Below, in pieces: positions 1 to 10,232 of a stretch of DNA of 64,000 nt (positions within the stretch are counted from its first letter, which is position 1; every line of letters begins with the position of its first letter). The DNA is from Pelagophyceae sp. CCMP2097. Taxonomy: Eukaryota > Sar > Pelagophyceae. Position numbers and translations under genes: made by a program. Where the stretch lies: the NCBI GenBank assembly GCA_026770575.1, contig MU657169.1:625305-689304 (forward strand). The letters run 5' to 3'. The notes below the pieces were generated by a model. The model made no database searches, was not told where the DNA came from, and saw only the letters and a list, made by a program, of their open reading frames with translations.

Positions 1-36
1 CTCGGACGGCGCGCGGCCCGTCGGACTCACGCGCAG

Positions 37-1220
37 GTCGGTGTCGGCACGACGATGGAGGTGCGGCTCTTCGACGACAGCACCGACCCGCGTCGGATGG
101 TGGTTGCGAAGCCCGGAACGTTTTCGGAAGGACGAACTCGTGAGCGGCACCTGGGCGACGAGTGCGCACACGCTCATCGGGGCCGGAAGACGCGACGAGG
201 GGCGATTACAGATGCCGCCCGAAGGCCGTTGTGCCGCCAGACGGCCGTTGTAGGCAAAGACGCCCAAAAAGTGGTCGCCTGCTGTGCCGTGCACTGCGCC
301 CGCGGCTCCGCGCCCATCGAGCTCGTCGTCGACCCAGTTGTCGACTCGAGCCGCTACTTCGTCCTGCGCTGCGAGAACAAGGAGGGCAAGGTCGTGAGTG
401 CTCAAAGGCCGCGCCGCGGGGAAGTGCCGAGACTGTCGTGGGGAGATACCGCGCCACGGGCTGCCGACACGGCGTTCAGGCGTACATCGGCGTCGGCTTC
501 GCCGAGCGCGAGTCGGCCTACGACTTTAAAGCGGCGCTGCAAGACTTTAAGCGTGCGTCGGCCCTCTGAGAGCACCGGCTCGAGTCTCTCTGGAGCGAGC
601 GCGATTTAGGCTGCATCGAGCGCGAGTTCGAGGCTGCCAAGAAGACGGCCGAGGTGCGCCCCTCGCGCGTACACCGCGGTGTATCGACGGACGCTTTGTA
701 GTACGAGCGAAACGAGGAAACGGACCCGAGCCTCAACGACGTCGACCTAAGTGCGTCTCCGCGCTGCTAAGGCATCAAAAGTCGACGCCGAAACTAGGCC
801 TCAAGGGCTCCATCAAGATCCGGCTCGGCGAGGACAAGGGAGACACTGGCGACGAGGACGCCGCCGAGAAGCGGCCCGCCGCGGAACCAGGTGAGCCGAA
901 AGGCCCCTTGTCGAAATGGCGCGCGCGCGAGCATCCGCGGCACAGGCGGGCCGATGCCGACCTTTGCGCCGCCGCCAGAGTACGTGCCGCCGGCGCCGTT
1001 TGTGCGACCAGCGCTGCCGCCGGCCGCGCCGGCCGCCGCGCCGGCAGTACAAGGCGACTGGGCGTCGTTTGAGACGGACGCCGCGCCGCCGGTCGAGACG
1101 GACGCCGCGCCGCCGGTTGAGACAGACGCCGCGCCCGGCCCGGTTCCCGAAGGTTCACCACGCGCCGCGGCCGAGTTGGACGACTTTGGTGACTTTGAGT
1201 CTGCCACAATTGCCGCATAG
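37..1220 (+). CDS. NECAP-like endocytosis protein (5' end outside window)
   Basis: Likely adaptor for clathrin-coated vesicles. Proposed exons: 37-139, 254-390, 480-552, 610-653, 702-750, 798-890, 946-1220; all phases agree and the first exon opens with an acceptor, so the start lies left of the window. The PHear fold signature is clear: VDSSRYFVLR at the end of exon 2, then AYIGVGFAERESAYDFKAAL and LQDFKRC in exons 3-4, matching the NECAP core DSSRYFV...GIGF..R..AFDFN..LQD. A later exon gives LKGSIKIRLG, the equivalent of the family GQTIKI strand. The C-terminus is proline-rich with three copies of ETDAAPP, a WASF motif and a terminal DDFGDFESA, the kind of short acidic-aromatic motif that binds AP-1/AP-2 ear domains. 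Family assignment is firm; partner binding is inferred. Confidence 0.8.
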
Positions 1221-1656
1221 CCTAATCGCGTCTGATTCTCCGTTCAAAGACCCGGGGCTCCGGGCTCCCGCAAGGATGGGCTCACGCAAGGCTCCGGGCT
1301 CCCGCACGGATGCGCTCCCACGAGAGAGACGACGGCCCTCGCGCGGCCCGTTGAAGCGCGTCGTTAACAAATTAAAACAAATCGTCGCGCAACAAGTGTA
1401 GGAATTCCTATTTCTAGAAATTCCTAAAATTAATCTGCGCAATTCGCGTTTTTTTACGAAGGAAGAATATGAAAAGAAGTCTTCAAACTTTGGTACGGCG
1501 CAACTGCGTACTTCGACATCTGTTCATTGAAGTCGCTAGCGCTGATTTCTGGCTGACAGATGTCGCTGGGAACTGTTACCTCGACGAGCCCTCGCGGCGG
1601 TGATGTGCCGGGCCGGCGTTGGCGCGGCGGCAGCGCAGAGTCCGGGCGCGCCTAAA
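1221..1656. other. Intergenic stretch, AT-rich centre
   Basis: No gene seen. Bases 1370-1500 are AT-rich against a very GC-rich background and hold an inverted repeat (arms 1399-1406 and 1419-1426) enclosing TTCTAGAA, a heat-shock-element-like core. It lies upstream of the gene starting at 1657 and downstream of the NECAP-like gene. Confidence 0.4.
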
Positions 1657-2601
1657 ATGGCCTCGCGGGCGTCGAGCGAGCCGCTGAGGGTGCGTTTCGG
1701 CGCAACTGTGGTCGGGCCCTCGGGTTCCGCGGTGATCACGCGCTTTGCAGGCGTCGGCGAGTTTTTCCGGCCGCGCGCCGCCATCGGAGCTTTACGCGCG
1801 CGTCGTCGATTTGGAGCAGCGCGAATGCCAAAAAGACCGACAGATCCAGACGCTCGTGCGGCGCCTCGCCACGGCCGACGTCGGCGCGGTCCAGCGCGGC
1901 CGAAAGAGCTTTGAAGGCGTGGGCGTCGTTTCGCCGAAACGACCGAGGTCACGATCGCTGCGGTCGCCTAACGCCACCGCAAACGCGACCAAGCCGGCCC
2001 CCGACGCCTCGTACGGCCGCTCCGAGATGAAGCGGCGGGCGTCCGACCTCTTCGGCGACCTCTTCGGCAGGCCGACGGCCACAATCCGCAACGCACAGCG
2101 CCACTTTCTGCCGCTGCGGATGACCTATACGTCCAAGCTCTCCGCGGCCATTCTCGGGAGCTCGAGGCCTGTGGCAAAGTCGAACCAAGCTTGGGCCAAC
2201 GTCTCCAGCGGCGGCGAATCCGACGCCGAGGAGGCGGGCGCGCGGCGGCGGGAAACCATCGCCGGCGCGCAGCCCACCGAGGCGGCCCCGTCCGAGGACG
2301 GCCTGTCGATGGACGACGTCATCCCGCGGAGGCGGCGCCGGACGGTGCGCTCCGTTTGCAATTTCGACCCCGAGTCTCGGCACTCCGGCACGGGCCGCCT
2401 TTGTAGGACTCGCCTCGGCGGCGCGAGTGCTGCGCGCCCGCCGCGGGCGACGGCTGTTTCTCCTTTTGGGACTTTCTGTCGTGCGAGGACCAAGGCTGCT
2501 GCGCCTGCTGCGACGAAGGCGCCTGCTGCGCCGACGGAGGCCGCCGGCGGAACGAACAGGGGCACGAAGCCCCGGACCTCGCGGCCTGGGCCCAATCCTG
2601 A
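1657..2601 (+). CDS. Unknown protein with coiled coil and Cys-rich C-terminus
   Basis: Not recognised. Three exons fit in phase 0: 1657-1689, 1751-2344, 2407-2601, giving about 273 residues; donors are GTGCGT and GTGCGC. The first exon codes only 11 residues. Residues about 25-55 are a charged helical stretch (YARVVDLEQRECQKDRQ). The middle is Ser/Arg-rich with a possible nuclear signal (VIPRRRRRT). The last exon is strikingly Cys-rich, with CEDQGCCACCDEGACC, and could bind metal. The reading of exon 3 in this frame rests on splice phase and on the cysteine pattern; the alternative is a single-exon reading to 2620 that loses the cysteines. Confidence 0.45.
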
Positions 2602-2853
2602 TGCCCGCCAATGGCTATAGAGCCGCCCAATGGCCTTGTGATGCCGTCCTGAATTATGCCTTTCATGGCAAGCGGCCCGGCTCGTTTACGAAAGCCCGCA
2701 AGAGGCGGGTCGACGGCTCGCCCGCAAGAGGCCCTCGCCTCGGCGCGGCGCGAGAGCAAGCTCGCGAGACTCGAGAGCCAACACCGTGACGTTTTTGAAA
2801 AGTCGCCGAAACGCCGCGGTTTTCAAAATCCCGCCGCCCCGGCTCGCGGCACG

Positions 2854-4229
2854 ATGGCCGTCGACCGGACGAGAGAGCTCCTGGAGCTCTGCGCGGCGAT
2901 GCCGCGCGCCGACGCGGCGGCGCAGCACGAGCCGCCGCGGCCGGCGCCGGCGTACGTGGCGCAAATGGGCGAAGCGTGCGCCTCGATCGCGGAAAGAGCG
3001 TGCGTCGATCCATGCTTGCGCTGCCTGGGATCGTGTCTTCACAATTGCGACTGCGCGCAGCTTCGACGCGCGCGAGAAGCTGGAGCACCTCGGTGAGCGC
3101 CGGTTGTGCCGCGACCGGCCGCTGGCCCTCCGCCGCGCTGCTTCAGACGGCAGTTTCCAGGTGCTCTGGTCCGCAAGTCGTCCATCTTCTCCGACCCGGC
3201 CGAGCAGATGGCTTTACTCATCACCGCCGTCAACGACGAGTAATCGAACCGCGTCCGTCGGACGACGCGGCGGATTGTCCGAGCCACGACATGGCCACGC
3301 TCCCGCACGTAGGCTCGGCGCCGGCGCGCAGGAGCTGCAGGCCGCGCGGCGCCTCCTGGACGCGCCGCGGAAGGCGGGGGCGGCCTCGGAGTGCTTCAAG
3401 CACTGCGCAGCAATGGTGTGAAGAGCCTCCTCACGGAGGCCCAGCGGCGTCCTTTCTCGCGCAGAGGGCTCCCCCAGAAGGGCGTTTCTCAACTGCGTCG
3501 TTTGGTCTTTGATCCTGAAGGGATCAGAGTGACTCGAAAAGGGATCTGCGGCCTTTTGTAGGAATCGCAGTGCCGGGTGGAGCTCGAGACGGTGAGCAAA
3601 GAGTTCAAGGCGCTCCTGCAGAAACGCACCGACGGTAAGCGAAATCCAAAGCAAACCGCACCGGTCGTAGGGCTGGGCCATGAAGCAGCCCGTGTTGCCG
3701 CCGTTTGTCCGAAGAGATACGACTTTCCATATTAGGCTTGCGGGAGCGCACGGAGCGGCGCGAGCTCTTTGGCGCCAAAAAGGAGGAGCAGCCGCGGCGG
3801 GCGCGCGTGCCAAAGTTCGACGACGGCGCGCTGCCGCGGCCCCACGCCGGCGCCGCGCCGCCACCGGGGGGGTTGCCGGCAGACACGTACGCTTCCGGTT
3901 CGCAGCAGCAGCAGCAGCTTCAGCAGCAGGCGCCGCTCATCCCCGACGAGGTCTACCTGCACACGCGGGCGAGCGCAACCGCGGACATCGAGGCGCAGGT
4001 GGCGCAGATCGGTTCGATCTTCGGTAAGCTGAGCACGTTGATCGCGGAGCAGAGCGAGTCGGTGGAGCGAATAGAGGCCAACGTGGAGGCGTCTTCGGTG
4101 GACTTCCAACGCGGCCGCGACGCGCTGACGCACACCCTGCACAACATGTCCTCTAACGCCGCCACGGCCATGAAGGTCGGCGGCATCATCCTCTCTACTC
4201 TGGTCGTCTACACAATCTTCATCGTCTGA
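2854..4229 (+). CDS. STX5: Syntaxin-5/Sed5-type Qa-SNARE
   Basis: Golgi target SNARE for ER-Golgi vesicle fusion. Exons 2854-2999, 3061-3092, 3161-3239, 3313-3415, 3571-3634 and 3736-4229 join in phase to about 305 residues, the usual length. The N-terminus DRTRELLELC matches the conserved Sed5 start (DRT.EF...C). Then come the Habc helices (LVRKSSIFSDPAEQMALLI; CRVELETVSKEFKALLQ), a linker with a glutamine run (11 Q in 13 residues), the SNARE helix (TADIEAQVAQIGSIFGKL, then SESVERIEANVEASSVDF) and a C-terminal anchor (VGGIILSTLVVYTIFIV). The zero-layer glutamine is expected within the AEQSES segment. The anchor ends directly at the stop, typical of tail-anchored SNAREs. Assignment to the STX5 group rests on the N-terminal peptide. 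Confidence 0.88.
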
Positions 4230-4521
4230 CCGCCCGGCCCGCGGCGGCGGCAGGGCGCCGCCAAAGGCGGTTTCAGGCCACTCGAGCCGCGACTAGGGCC
4301 GCGGCCCGGCCGGACGACCGACCGCGAAGGCCGCGGACGACGGCCATCGACGGCCGTGCCGCGGCAAATTTGATAATACTAACGACAACTGTGTCTATAC
4401 TCCCGACGCCGGCGTGTATGACTCGGATCATGCGGCTCCGACGCGGCTTGCAAAGCTGCACATATCATCATCAGTGAAGAGTCTGGGCTCGGCCGCGTTT
4501 CGCACGCGGCTGCACATATGA

Positions 4522-5766
4522 TTAGTGGAGGCTTGCTGCGAGCCTCTTGGCCAACCTCCGGAGCGCGGCGGCGGGCGGGGCCCCCATGTCCCGCGGCACG
4601 CAGAGGCGGTCGACGAGGTACGCCGCGCACCTCGCCGCGTTGGCCAGCTCGGGCGAGTCTGGCGTGGCAGGGAATGGGGGGCCTTCGACGCAATTTTTGT
4701 CGTCCAAAAGTAAAGCGGCGAGGCACCGCAGGCCCTCGTCTGCGTCCTCCGGGGAGATGGCGGCTATCTTGAGCGCGTCTTTTGAAATGGCGTCGGAATT
4801 GCGCACGATGCGCGTCGCGACTTCTCGCGCAGGCGAGCGGCCGAGGCCGTCACGCTCGGCCGCGTAAGCGCGCCAGAGCACGGAAGTCCGGGCCTCGTCG
4901 TTCAGGTACGCGTCGAAATCGGACTCTGCCGACAAGACCTCTGGCACTGCGCCACCGTTGCCAAAACCTTGCGATTCCAAAACGCGCGCCCAGGACGGCG
5001 CGTCGCCGCGGACGCGGGAAAAGTAGGCCGGGATGCGCCGCTCCATCGCTAGATACCATTCCGCCAGGCGGGGGTACTTCAGAGCGTCGCGCGGCCGTAG
5101 ACCGTCGTGCAGCAGCGGCAGCTGCGCCGCAAAGCGCTCGAGGAACGGCGCCCAGGCCACGTCGGCCGCGGAGACGAGACTGCCGCAGAAAAACGGCCCG
5201 CCTCGCTCGGCCAGTAAAGCGTCAGTGGCTTGAAGCGTCGCCTCAAAGTCTGACCGCAAGACGGGCGCGCCCGACGACTTGAAGAGGTAGGCGGCCCTCG
5301 AGCTCGGCCGCGTTTGTTTCGGCAGCGTCTGGACCATGGCGGCTACTAAAGCGTCGACGTCCGGATGCGCGTAGAGCCCACCCGTCGGGTACCGCGCGTC
5401 GACGCCGCGAACAATGTCCATGCTCTCGCCGCACTGCGCCCCGTCGGCCCATCGCACGCGCGGGGTGGTGCCGCGGAACCAAGTAGGGCGCGCGCCTCCA
5501 GTGTTGTCGATCAAGACGGAGACGTAGCTCGCCCCGTTCAGCTCCAGCGCCAGCCAGGCTCTCTCGCTGTAGGGGCACCAGCCGTTGCGCTCGCGGTAGA
5601 GGACGATGCCGCCGGGCTTGATGGGGGGCGGCGACTGCTGGTGGTGCACGGCGTCGATGGTCTCCAGCGGCTCCGAGAGCAGCGAAGGCAGCGCCGCGCG
5701 CAGATTCGCCCACGACGGCGCCACGCTCAGCGCCGACGCGCCGCCGACGCACAAAGCGAGCCACAT
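4522..5766 (-). CDS. Glutathione S-transferase-like protein with N-terminal leader
   Basis: Single exon, 414 residues. After a hydrophobic leader (residues 1-20, possible signal or organelle peptide) a thioredoxin-fold domain starts near residue 52: GIVLYRERNGWCPYSERAWL. The CPYS motif is the N-terminal catalytic site of Cys-type GSTs (omega/lambda-like). A GST C-terminal helical domain follows (about 150-260) with SLVSAADVAWAPFLERF, the family SxADxxxxP-type helix. The last 130 residues (LRCLAALLLDDKNC...) are not part of the GST fold and are unassigned. Function is probably thiol transfer or conjugation; substrate unknown. The TACAATTGTA palindrome lies about 35 bp upstream of this start. 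Confidence 0.75.
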   Translation of the reverse strand: MWLALCVGGASALSVAPSWANLRAALPSLLSEPLETIDAVHHQQSPPPIKPGGIVLYRERNGWCPYSERAWLALELNGASYVSVLIDNTGGARPTWFRGTTPRVRWADGAQCGESMDIVRGVDARYPTGGLYAHPDVDALVAAMVQTLPKQTRPSSRAAYLFKSSGAPVLRSDFEATLQATDALLAERGGPFFCGSLVSAADVAWAPFLERFAAQLPLLHDGLRPRDALKYPRLAEWYLAMERRIPAYFSRVRGDAPSWARVLESQGFGNGGAVPEVLSAESDFDAYLNDEARTSVLWRAYAAERDGLGRSPAREVATRIVRNSDAISKDALKIAAISPEDADEGLRCLAALLLDDKNCVEGPPFPATPDSPELANAARCAAYLVDRLCVPRDMGAPPAAALRRLAKRLAASLH

Positions 5767-5800
5767 CGCCGCCCGGCGTGAGACGTCGGCAAGGCGGACT

Positions 5801-5810
5801 TACAATTGTA
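5801..5810. promoter_or_regulatory. TACAATTGTA palindrome, copy 1
   Basis: Perfect 10-bp palindrome between the GST-like gene (start 35 bp away, minus strand) and the MYND fragment. It recurs at 7013, 18554 and 31543, all in AT-rich non-coding DNA. A binding-site role is inference. Confidence 0.4.
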
Positions 5811-5972
5811 GCGGACCGGAAGGAAATCCAAAGCGTCGCCAAAAGGAACCCGCGGTGCCGCATTATCGCACAAAGCTCCGGCACATTCCGGCGGGACCCC
5901 ATCGGGAGCTCCCCGGGGCGGAGCGGCACCGCGACTCTCGTGCGCGTTGCTCGACGGCCGCCCACGATAGAG

Positions 5973-6300
5973 ATGGACGACCCGCCGGCCGCCCCAAAGA
6001 CTGGTACGAGCGCGGGCACAAGGCGCAGTGCAAGCGGCTCCGAGTCCCACTCCGCGTACCAGGACCGCCTCCTCGACTCGCTCATGCCGGAGAAGCTGAT
6101 TATCGAGGAGGAGGCGACCATCGTCGAGGACGCTGCGTCGGCTGCTGGTTTCAAGGTGGCGCCGCCCTTAACGGCTGTTCGAGCAGGAAAGACGGAGGTA
6201 AACGCGCTGAACGACGGCACGCCGAATTGGGGCGGCACGTGCGCAATCTGCCTGGACCTGCTCCTGGTCGAAGCTGCCGGACGAACATTCTATAAGAGCA
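5973..6300 (+). pseudogene. Broken MYND-RING family copy (A)
   Basis: Fragment of the family seen intact at 7436. It starts MDDPPAAPK like the intact MGDPPAAAARK, but the zinc-chelating part of MYND is missing: only the end of the finger (DWYERGHKAQCK) can be read, and in a different frame. Frame then returns for the linker (YQDRLLDSLMPEKL, intact YRDRMLDATMPEKL-type) and the first half of the RING-like finger (GTCAICLDLL), stopping at AAGRTFYKS where the intact copy continues with FYSCCC. The remaining zinc ligands and all Sel1 repeats are absent before the assembly gap at 6436. A decayed or recombined copy; an intron after FY is an alternative for the 3' loss, but not for the MYND loss. Confidence 0.6.
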
Positions 6301-6435
6301 CAGCGGCGTCGATTCGACGAAGAAGTGCAGATGTAGGCGCCTTGCGAGTTATTGTGCCTTGCAGGTCAGGGTCGATGAAGCATTATCGAGTCGACGCCGC
6401 GCGCGCCGTAGGCGCAGCGCGGCCCAGCCGTCCGA

Positions 6436-6700
6436 NNNNNNNNNNNNNNNNNNNNNNNNNNNNNNNNNNNNNNNNNNNNNNNNNNNNNNNNNNNNNNNNN
6501 NNNNNNNNNNNNNNNNNNNNNNNNNNNNNNNNNNNNNNNNNNNNNNNNNNNNNNNNNNNNNNNNNNNNNNNNNNNNNNNNNNNNNNNNNNNNNNNNNNNN
6601 NNNNNNNNNNNNNNNNNNNNNNNNNNNNNNNNNNNNNNNNNNNNNNNNNNNNNNNNNNNNNNNNNNNNNNNNNNNNNNNNNNNNNNNNNNNNNNNNNNNN
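6436..6700. other. Assembly gap (265 N)
   Basis: Unbroken run of N. It sits directly 3' of the broken MYND-RING copy, where repeated family members would make assembly difficult, so the structure of this cluster is uncertain. Confidence 0.99.
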
Positions 6701-7012
6701 CTGCTCCCGTCGCACGCGCGCGCGCGCGAGTCGAAGGAGTCCTCGTCTCAAAACAAATTCCGTCGGTCCTTCTCAGAGCACTCAAACTCGCTTCAACAGC
6801 GTGTTGTCAAAGAGTGACACAAGGACACGACGGCGTTGCGACGTCAAGTGCATGGTCGGAAGCTCGCGCGCCGCGACGTTCGCACACTGCGCAGAACGCG
6901 GTGCCGCGAGCAACCTCCTTGGCAGCTCTCCTTGACACTGTCGCAACGAAAACGAAACTTTCGAACCAGCAGTTCGGTAAAGAATCCGTTGAGGATCCTG
7001 TTCTTCGAATCA

Positions 7013-7022
7013 TACAATTGTA
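7013..7022. promoter_or_regulatory. TACAATTGTA palindrome, copy 2
   Basis: Same 10-bp palindrome, about 410 bp upstream of the intact MYND-RING-Sel1 gene. Role inferred only from recurrence. Confidence 0.35.
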
Positions 7023-7179
7023 ATCAGCGCCCAGCTGAACGATCTCACGGAAAGCCTGAGATCGAATAGGAAGATGGACGGTGCAGTGAGAACGAAGATA
7101 CTTGTCAGAATAAAACGTGTTCGAACCTCCAACCCAGGGCCGTAGCCAGCTCCGAACATCCCCGTAGAACTCAATCTAT

Positions 7180-7240
7180 CTTGTGTCCGCTCGAAACTGG
7201 TGGGTTTATCCGCGCGATTCCCACAAAGGTTTTGCGAGTC
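7180..7240 (+). repeat. MYND-family 5' flank repeat, copy 1
   Basis: Begins with a shared 21-base block (CTTGTGTCCGCTCGAAACTG then G), then CCGCGCGATTCC and AAGGTTTTGCGAGTC with small gaps. The same series lies at 9033-9096, where it abuts a half RING finger instead of a whole gene. Confidence 0.75.
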
Positions 7241-7435
7241 GGGATCCTCGCCAGGGTGCCGCCCGTTCGAGCGCATTCGAGGCTCCGCTGACGGCGGTGT
7301 CTCTTCGGGAGGACCCAACCCGGTAAGCGCGCGCCCGCCCACCTTTCGAAATGGGCGACGAGAGTCTCTTCGTGAGGAGAGTTTCAAACGACCAGCTCGA
7401 GATCGAAAGCGCAGCGCGCCGCACGTCTAGGATCG

Positions 7436-8576
7436 ATGGGCGACCCGCCGGCGGCCGCTGCGCGCAAGCCCTGCTGCGTCTGCGACGCGCCGGCTGGCAA
7501 GCAGTGCACGCTCTGCAAGTCGCGCCACTACTGCTCCAAGGCGTGCCAGGTCGTCGACTGGAAAGGAGGGCACAAGGCGGCGTGCAGGCAGCTGGCTGCC
7601 GAGTTCCAGGACCGCATGCTCGACGCGACGATGCCGGAGAAGCTGAAGATCGAGGAGGAGCCAGCCGTCGTCGCGCCGGCAGCTGGTTCCACAGCGGCGG
7701 CGCGCCTCCCGGCTGCTCGGACGGCTACGACGGCAGTGGTCAAGGCCCGCGCGCCGAACGACGCCGTGCCGAACTGGCGCGGCACGTGCGCCATCTGCCT
7801 GGACCTGCTCCCAGTCGAAGCTGAAAGGCAAAGCTTTTACTCTTGCTGCTGCAGGATCATATGCACCGACTGTTCCAACAAGTGTCGCGAATACTACAAT
7901 CGCTGCCCGCTCTGCCGAGCGCCACCCTACAAGTCGGACGCCGAGCAGCTCCGCCGGCTGCAGAAGCACGTGGACGAGGAAAACGCCGAGGCGCAGGTGC
8001 TCGACGCTTGCGTTCCGGGGGTGTTCCCAGTTTAGTCCGCCGGGCACGAGTGAAATCCTCTCCCCCCGGTTAACAAATAAACACACACACACACAGGTGC
8101 AGCTCGGGGACTCGTACCTTCAAGGTCGCCTCGGCCTCACGAAGAGCGCGAAGCGTGCGCTCGAGCTGTACGCGCCCGCGGCGGCGCGAAGCCATGCAAA
8201 AGCTCAGGGTGCATTGGGATTATTTTACGAACACGGCTACGGCGTCAAGATCAACTACAAGACCGCAGCGCAGTGGTACCGGCGCGCCGCCGAGCAAGGA
8301 TATCCTGAAGCTCAGTTCAAACTCGCCACGCTGTTCTACGACGGCAAAGGCGTGGCGCAGTCGCACGCCGAAGCCGTGCGATGGTACCGCCTCGCCGCGG
8401 CGCAGGGGCACGCAGAAGCGCACTTCAAGCTCGGCTGGTGCTACGCAAACGGCAACGGCGTGCCGCAGGACAACGCCGAGCCTTTGCGCTGCTTCAAGCG
8501 CGCCGCGGCCCACGGGCACGCCGACGCTGCGGCGATGGTCCAGTCGTACGAGAAGAGCGTCGGCCGATCCAAGTAA
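7436..8576 (+). CDS. MYND - RING-like - Sel1 repeat protein (intact copy)
   Basis: Exons 7436-7996 and 8097-8576 give 346 residues; the 100-nt intron ends in a (CA)n run before CAG. Domain 1 (residues about 12-50) is a complete MYND finger: CCVCDAPAGKQCTLCKSRHY then CSKAC and HKAAC, with all ligands in C-x2-C...C-x2-C-x4-YC-x3-C...H-x3-C order. Domain 2 (about 115-162) is a RING-like finger, CAICLDLL...CCC..ICTDC...CPLCR. Exon 2 is a run of Sel1-type helical repeats of 36 residues (AAEQGYPEAQFKLATLFYDG; AAAQGHAEAHFKLGWCYANG). MYND and Sel1 are protein-protein interaction modules; the RING-like finger suggests, but does not prove, ubiquitin ligase activity. The intron falls exactly between zinc-finger and repeat parts. 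Confidence 0.88.
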
Positions 8577-9099
8577 TCATCCACCTTGCTTGTGGACCGG
8601 CCACTCTATAGTCTTCGTCAATGTCATGGATCGCTCGCCTCGGAGTGCGCCCGCGCCGAGGTTGGCCGGCGTGCCTGCAAAGAGAGGCCGGAGCCCGCCT
8701 GGCCCGAAGCGCGTGCGAGTGCCTCGGCACGAGGTGGGACGCGCAGGATCCTCATCTCGTGCTGATGGAGCGGAAGCCCAAAGGACAGGCAGGACCCAAG
8801 GAACTCGTCGACCGCGGGTGGAAGGACCCCTCGGAGTGGCAGGGAACACGTATCCCCCCGGGAGGTGGACGCCTCAGATTGCCATCATAGGAATGCCTAT
8901 CGCACGGCCGACGAGACGCCCCAGCGATGCCAGGGCAAAGTCATTGAAGATGGAGTCTTATTTTCATGTCACACGACAGCCGTGTGTTACACTCTGCCCC
9001 AGCGATGCCGGCGGGCCCGATCTTGCTTCGATCTTGTGTCCGCTCGAAACTGGGGGGATATCCGCGCGATTCCCTCGCTAAGGTTTTTTGCGAGTCCGC
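8577..9099. other. Non-coding stretch between MYND family copies
   Basis: No supportable gene. The end (9033-9096) repeats the 5' flank of the intact copy (7180-7240). Confidence 0.5.
9033..9096 (+). repeat. MYND-family 5' flank repeat, copy 2
   Basis: Matches 7180-7240 with a few substitutions and indels. Here it runs straight into the second half of a RING-like finger, so a MYND domain and the first RING half have been lost between them. Confidence 0.75.
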
Positions 9100-9767
9100 T
9101 CGAGCTGCCGGACGAGCATTCTACTCGTGCTGCTGCATGAAGATTTGCACGGAATGCTCCGACAAGTGCGGCGAATACGACACGCGCTGCCCGCTTTGCC
9201 GAACACAAGCCCCCACATCGGATTCCGATTGGCTGCGCCGGCTGCAGAAGCACGTGGACGAAGGGAACGCCGTGGCGCAGGTGCAGCTCGGCTTACTATC
9301 ATGGTCGCATGGGTCTCAAGAAGAGCTTGAAGCGGGCGTCCCAGTTATTCAAGAGCGCCGCGGCGCAGGGAAACGCAGAAGCTCAGACTCATCTGGGATT
9401 TTGTTACGAGCGCGGCCTCGGCGTCGAGATCGACCACGCGGCCGCCGTGCGGTGGTACCGACGCGCAGCCGATCAAGGAATTCCGTGTGCTCAGCACAAT
9501 CTCGCCTCGATGTTCTACCACGGCAAGGGCGTGGCGCAGTCGCACGACGAAGCTGTAAAGTGCTGGCGGCTTGCCGCGGCGCAGGGCTGGGCGGACGCGC
9601 TCTGCAGTCTCGGCGCGTGCCACCAAAACGGTCTCGGCGTGCAGCGGGACTTGCAAGAGGCGCTGCGCTTATTCAAGCGCGCGTCGACCAAGGGGCACGC
9701 CAGCGCTGCTGCAGCGGTCGCAGAGCTCGAGGCGCACCTCGCGGCCTACTCCGGTGGAACGGTGTGA
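9100..9767 (+). pseudogene. 5'-truncated, frameshifted RING-Sel1 copy (B)
   Basis: Picks up the family inside the RING-like finger (GRAFYSCCCMKICTECSDKC, then CPLCR) and continues through LRRLQKHVDEGNAVAQVQLG. The Sel1 part is in another frame from about 9300 (MGLKKSLKRASQLFKSAAAQ, then AHNLASMFYHGKGVAQSH) to the stop at 9767. One base lost or gained near 9290-9300 would restore the frame; unlike the intact copy there is no room for the intron that separates these parts. No MYND finger precedes it. A separate Sel1-only protein starting at 9309 (152 residues) is possible. The GRAFY spelling is closer to broken copy A (GRTFY) than to the intact copy (RQSFY). Confidence 0.65.
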
Positions 9768-10232
9768 GTGTCGTTCCGAACGCTTGCAACTGCCCCGTCG
9801 GAGGTGCCCACTCACTTCCCCCTATCCGCCTCACCACAAGAAAAAGCATCGAGTCTTCCAATATCCGAACCGTAATAGATTGGGTCCGCAGCGAGAGTTC
9901 GCGCTCGGCAGCCCGCGCGTTCAGGCTCAGAAAGATCACCCGGCGAAGGAGACTCACCTCGGGCGAACAGACTCAGAGAGACTGCACCGAAGAGGCTCGA
10001 GCCTCGACGGGGTTTGAAGCAGGCCGATCGCGACCGACTTCGAGGCCCGGTCCACTCGGGTGGGTCTGAGGATGGATTGTTGTGTCTTTGTCTGACGGCG
10101 TCCCATCACAGAGCGGCTTCGATGCCGCCGTCCCGAGTCGAATCTAATAAGTCGAAAAGCAACGATGGTGTCTTTAAGTTGTCGCACCGTGCGCCGCCTC
10201 GCACGCTGCCGGCCGCCGGCGATTGGGCGCGG
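9768..10232. other. Convergent intergenic stretch
   Basis: Between the 3' ends of RING-Sel1 copy B (+) and coatomer zeta (-). Nothing recognisable. Confidence 0.5.

Larger units (their letters stand above)
6301..7435. other. Non-coding stretch with assembly gap
   Basis: No supportable gene. It contains the run of N at 6436-6700, moderately AT-rich DNA from 6900 to 7150, a TACAATTGTA palindrome at 7013 and, at 7180-7240, a segment repeated at 9033-9096. Confidence 0.5.

Noticed and set aside
5778..6935. Open frame running through the N gap
   Set aside because: Length is inflated by unknown bases; the supported part is the broken MYND-RING fragment only.
8041..8096. (CA)n run as an independent microsatellite of note
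   Set aside because: Only about seven units, and it is the tail of the intron in the intact MYND gene; no evidence for a separate role.
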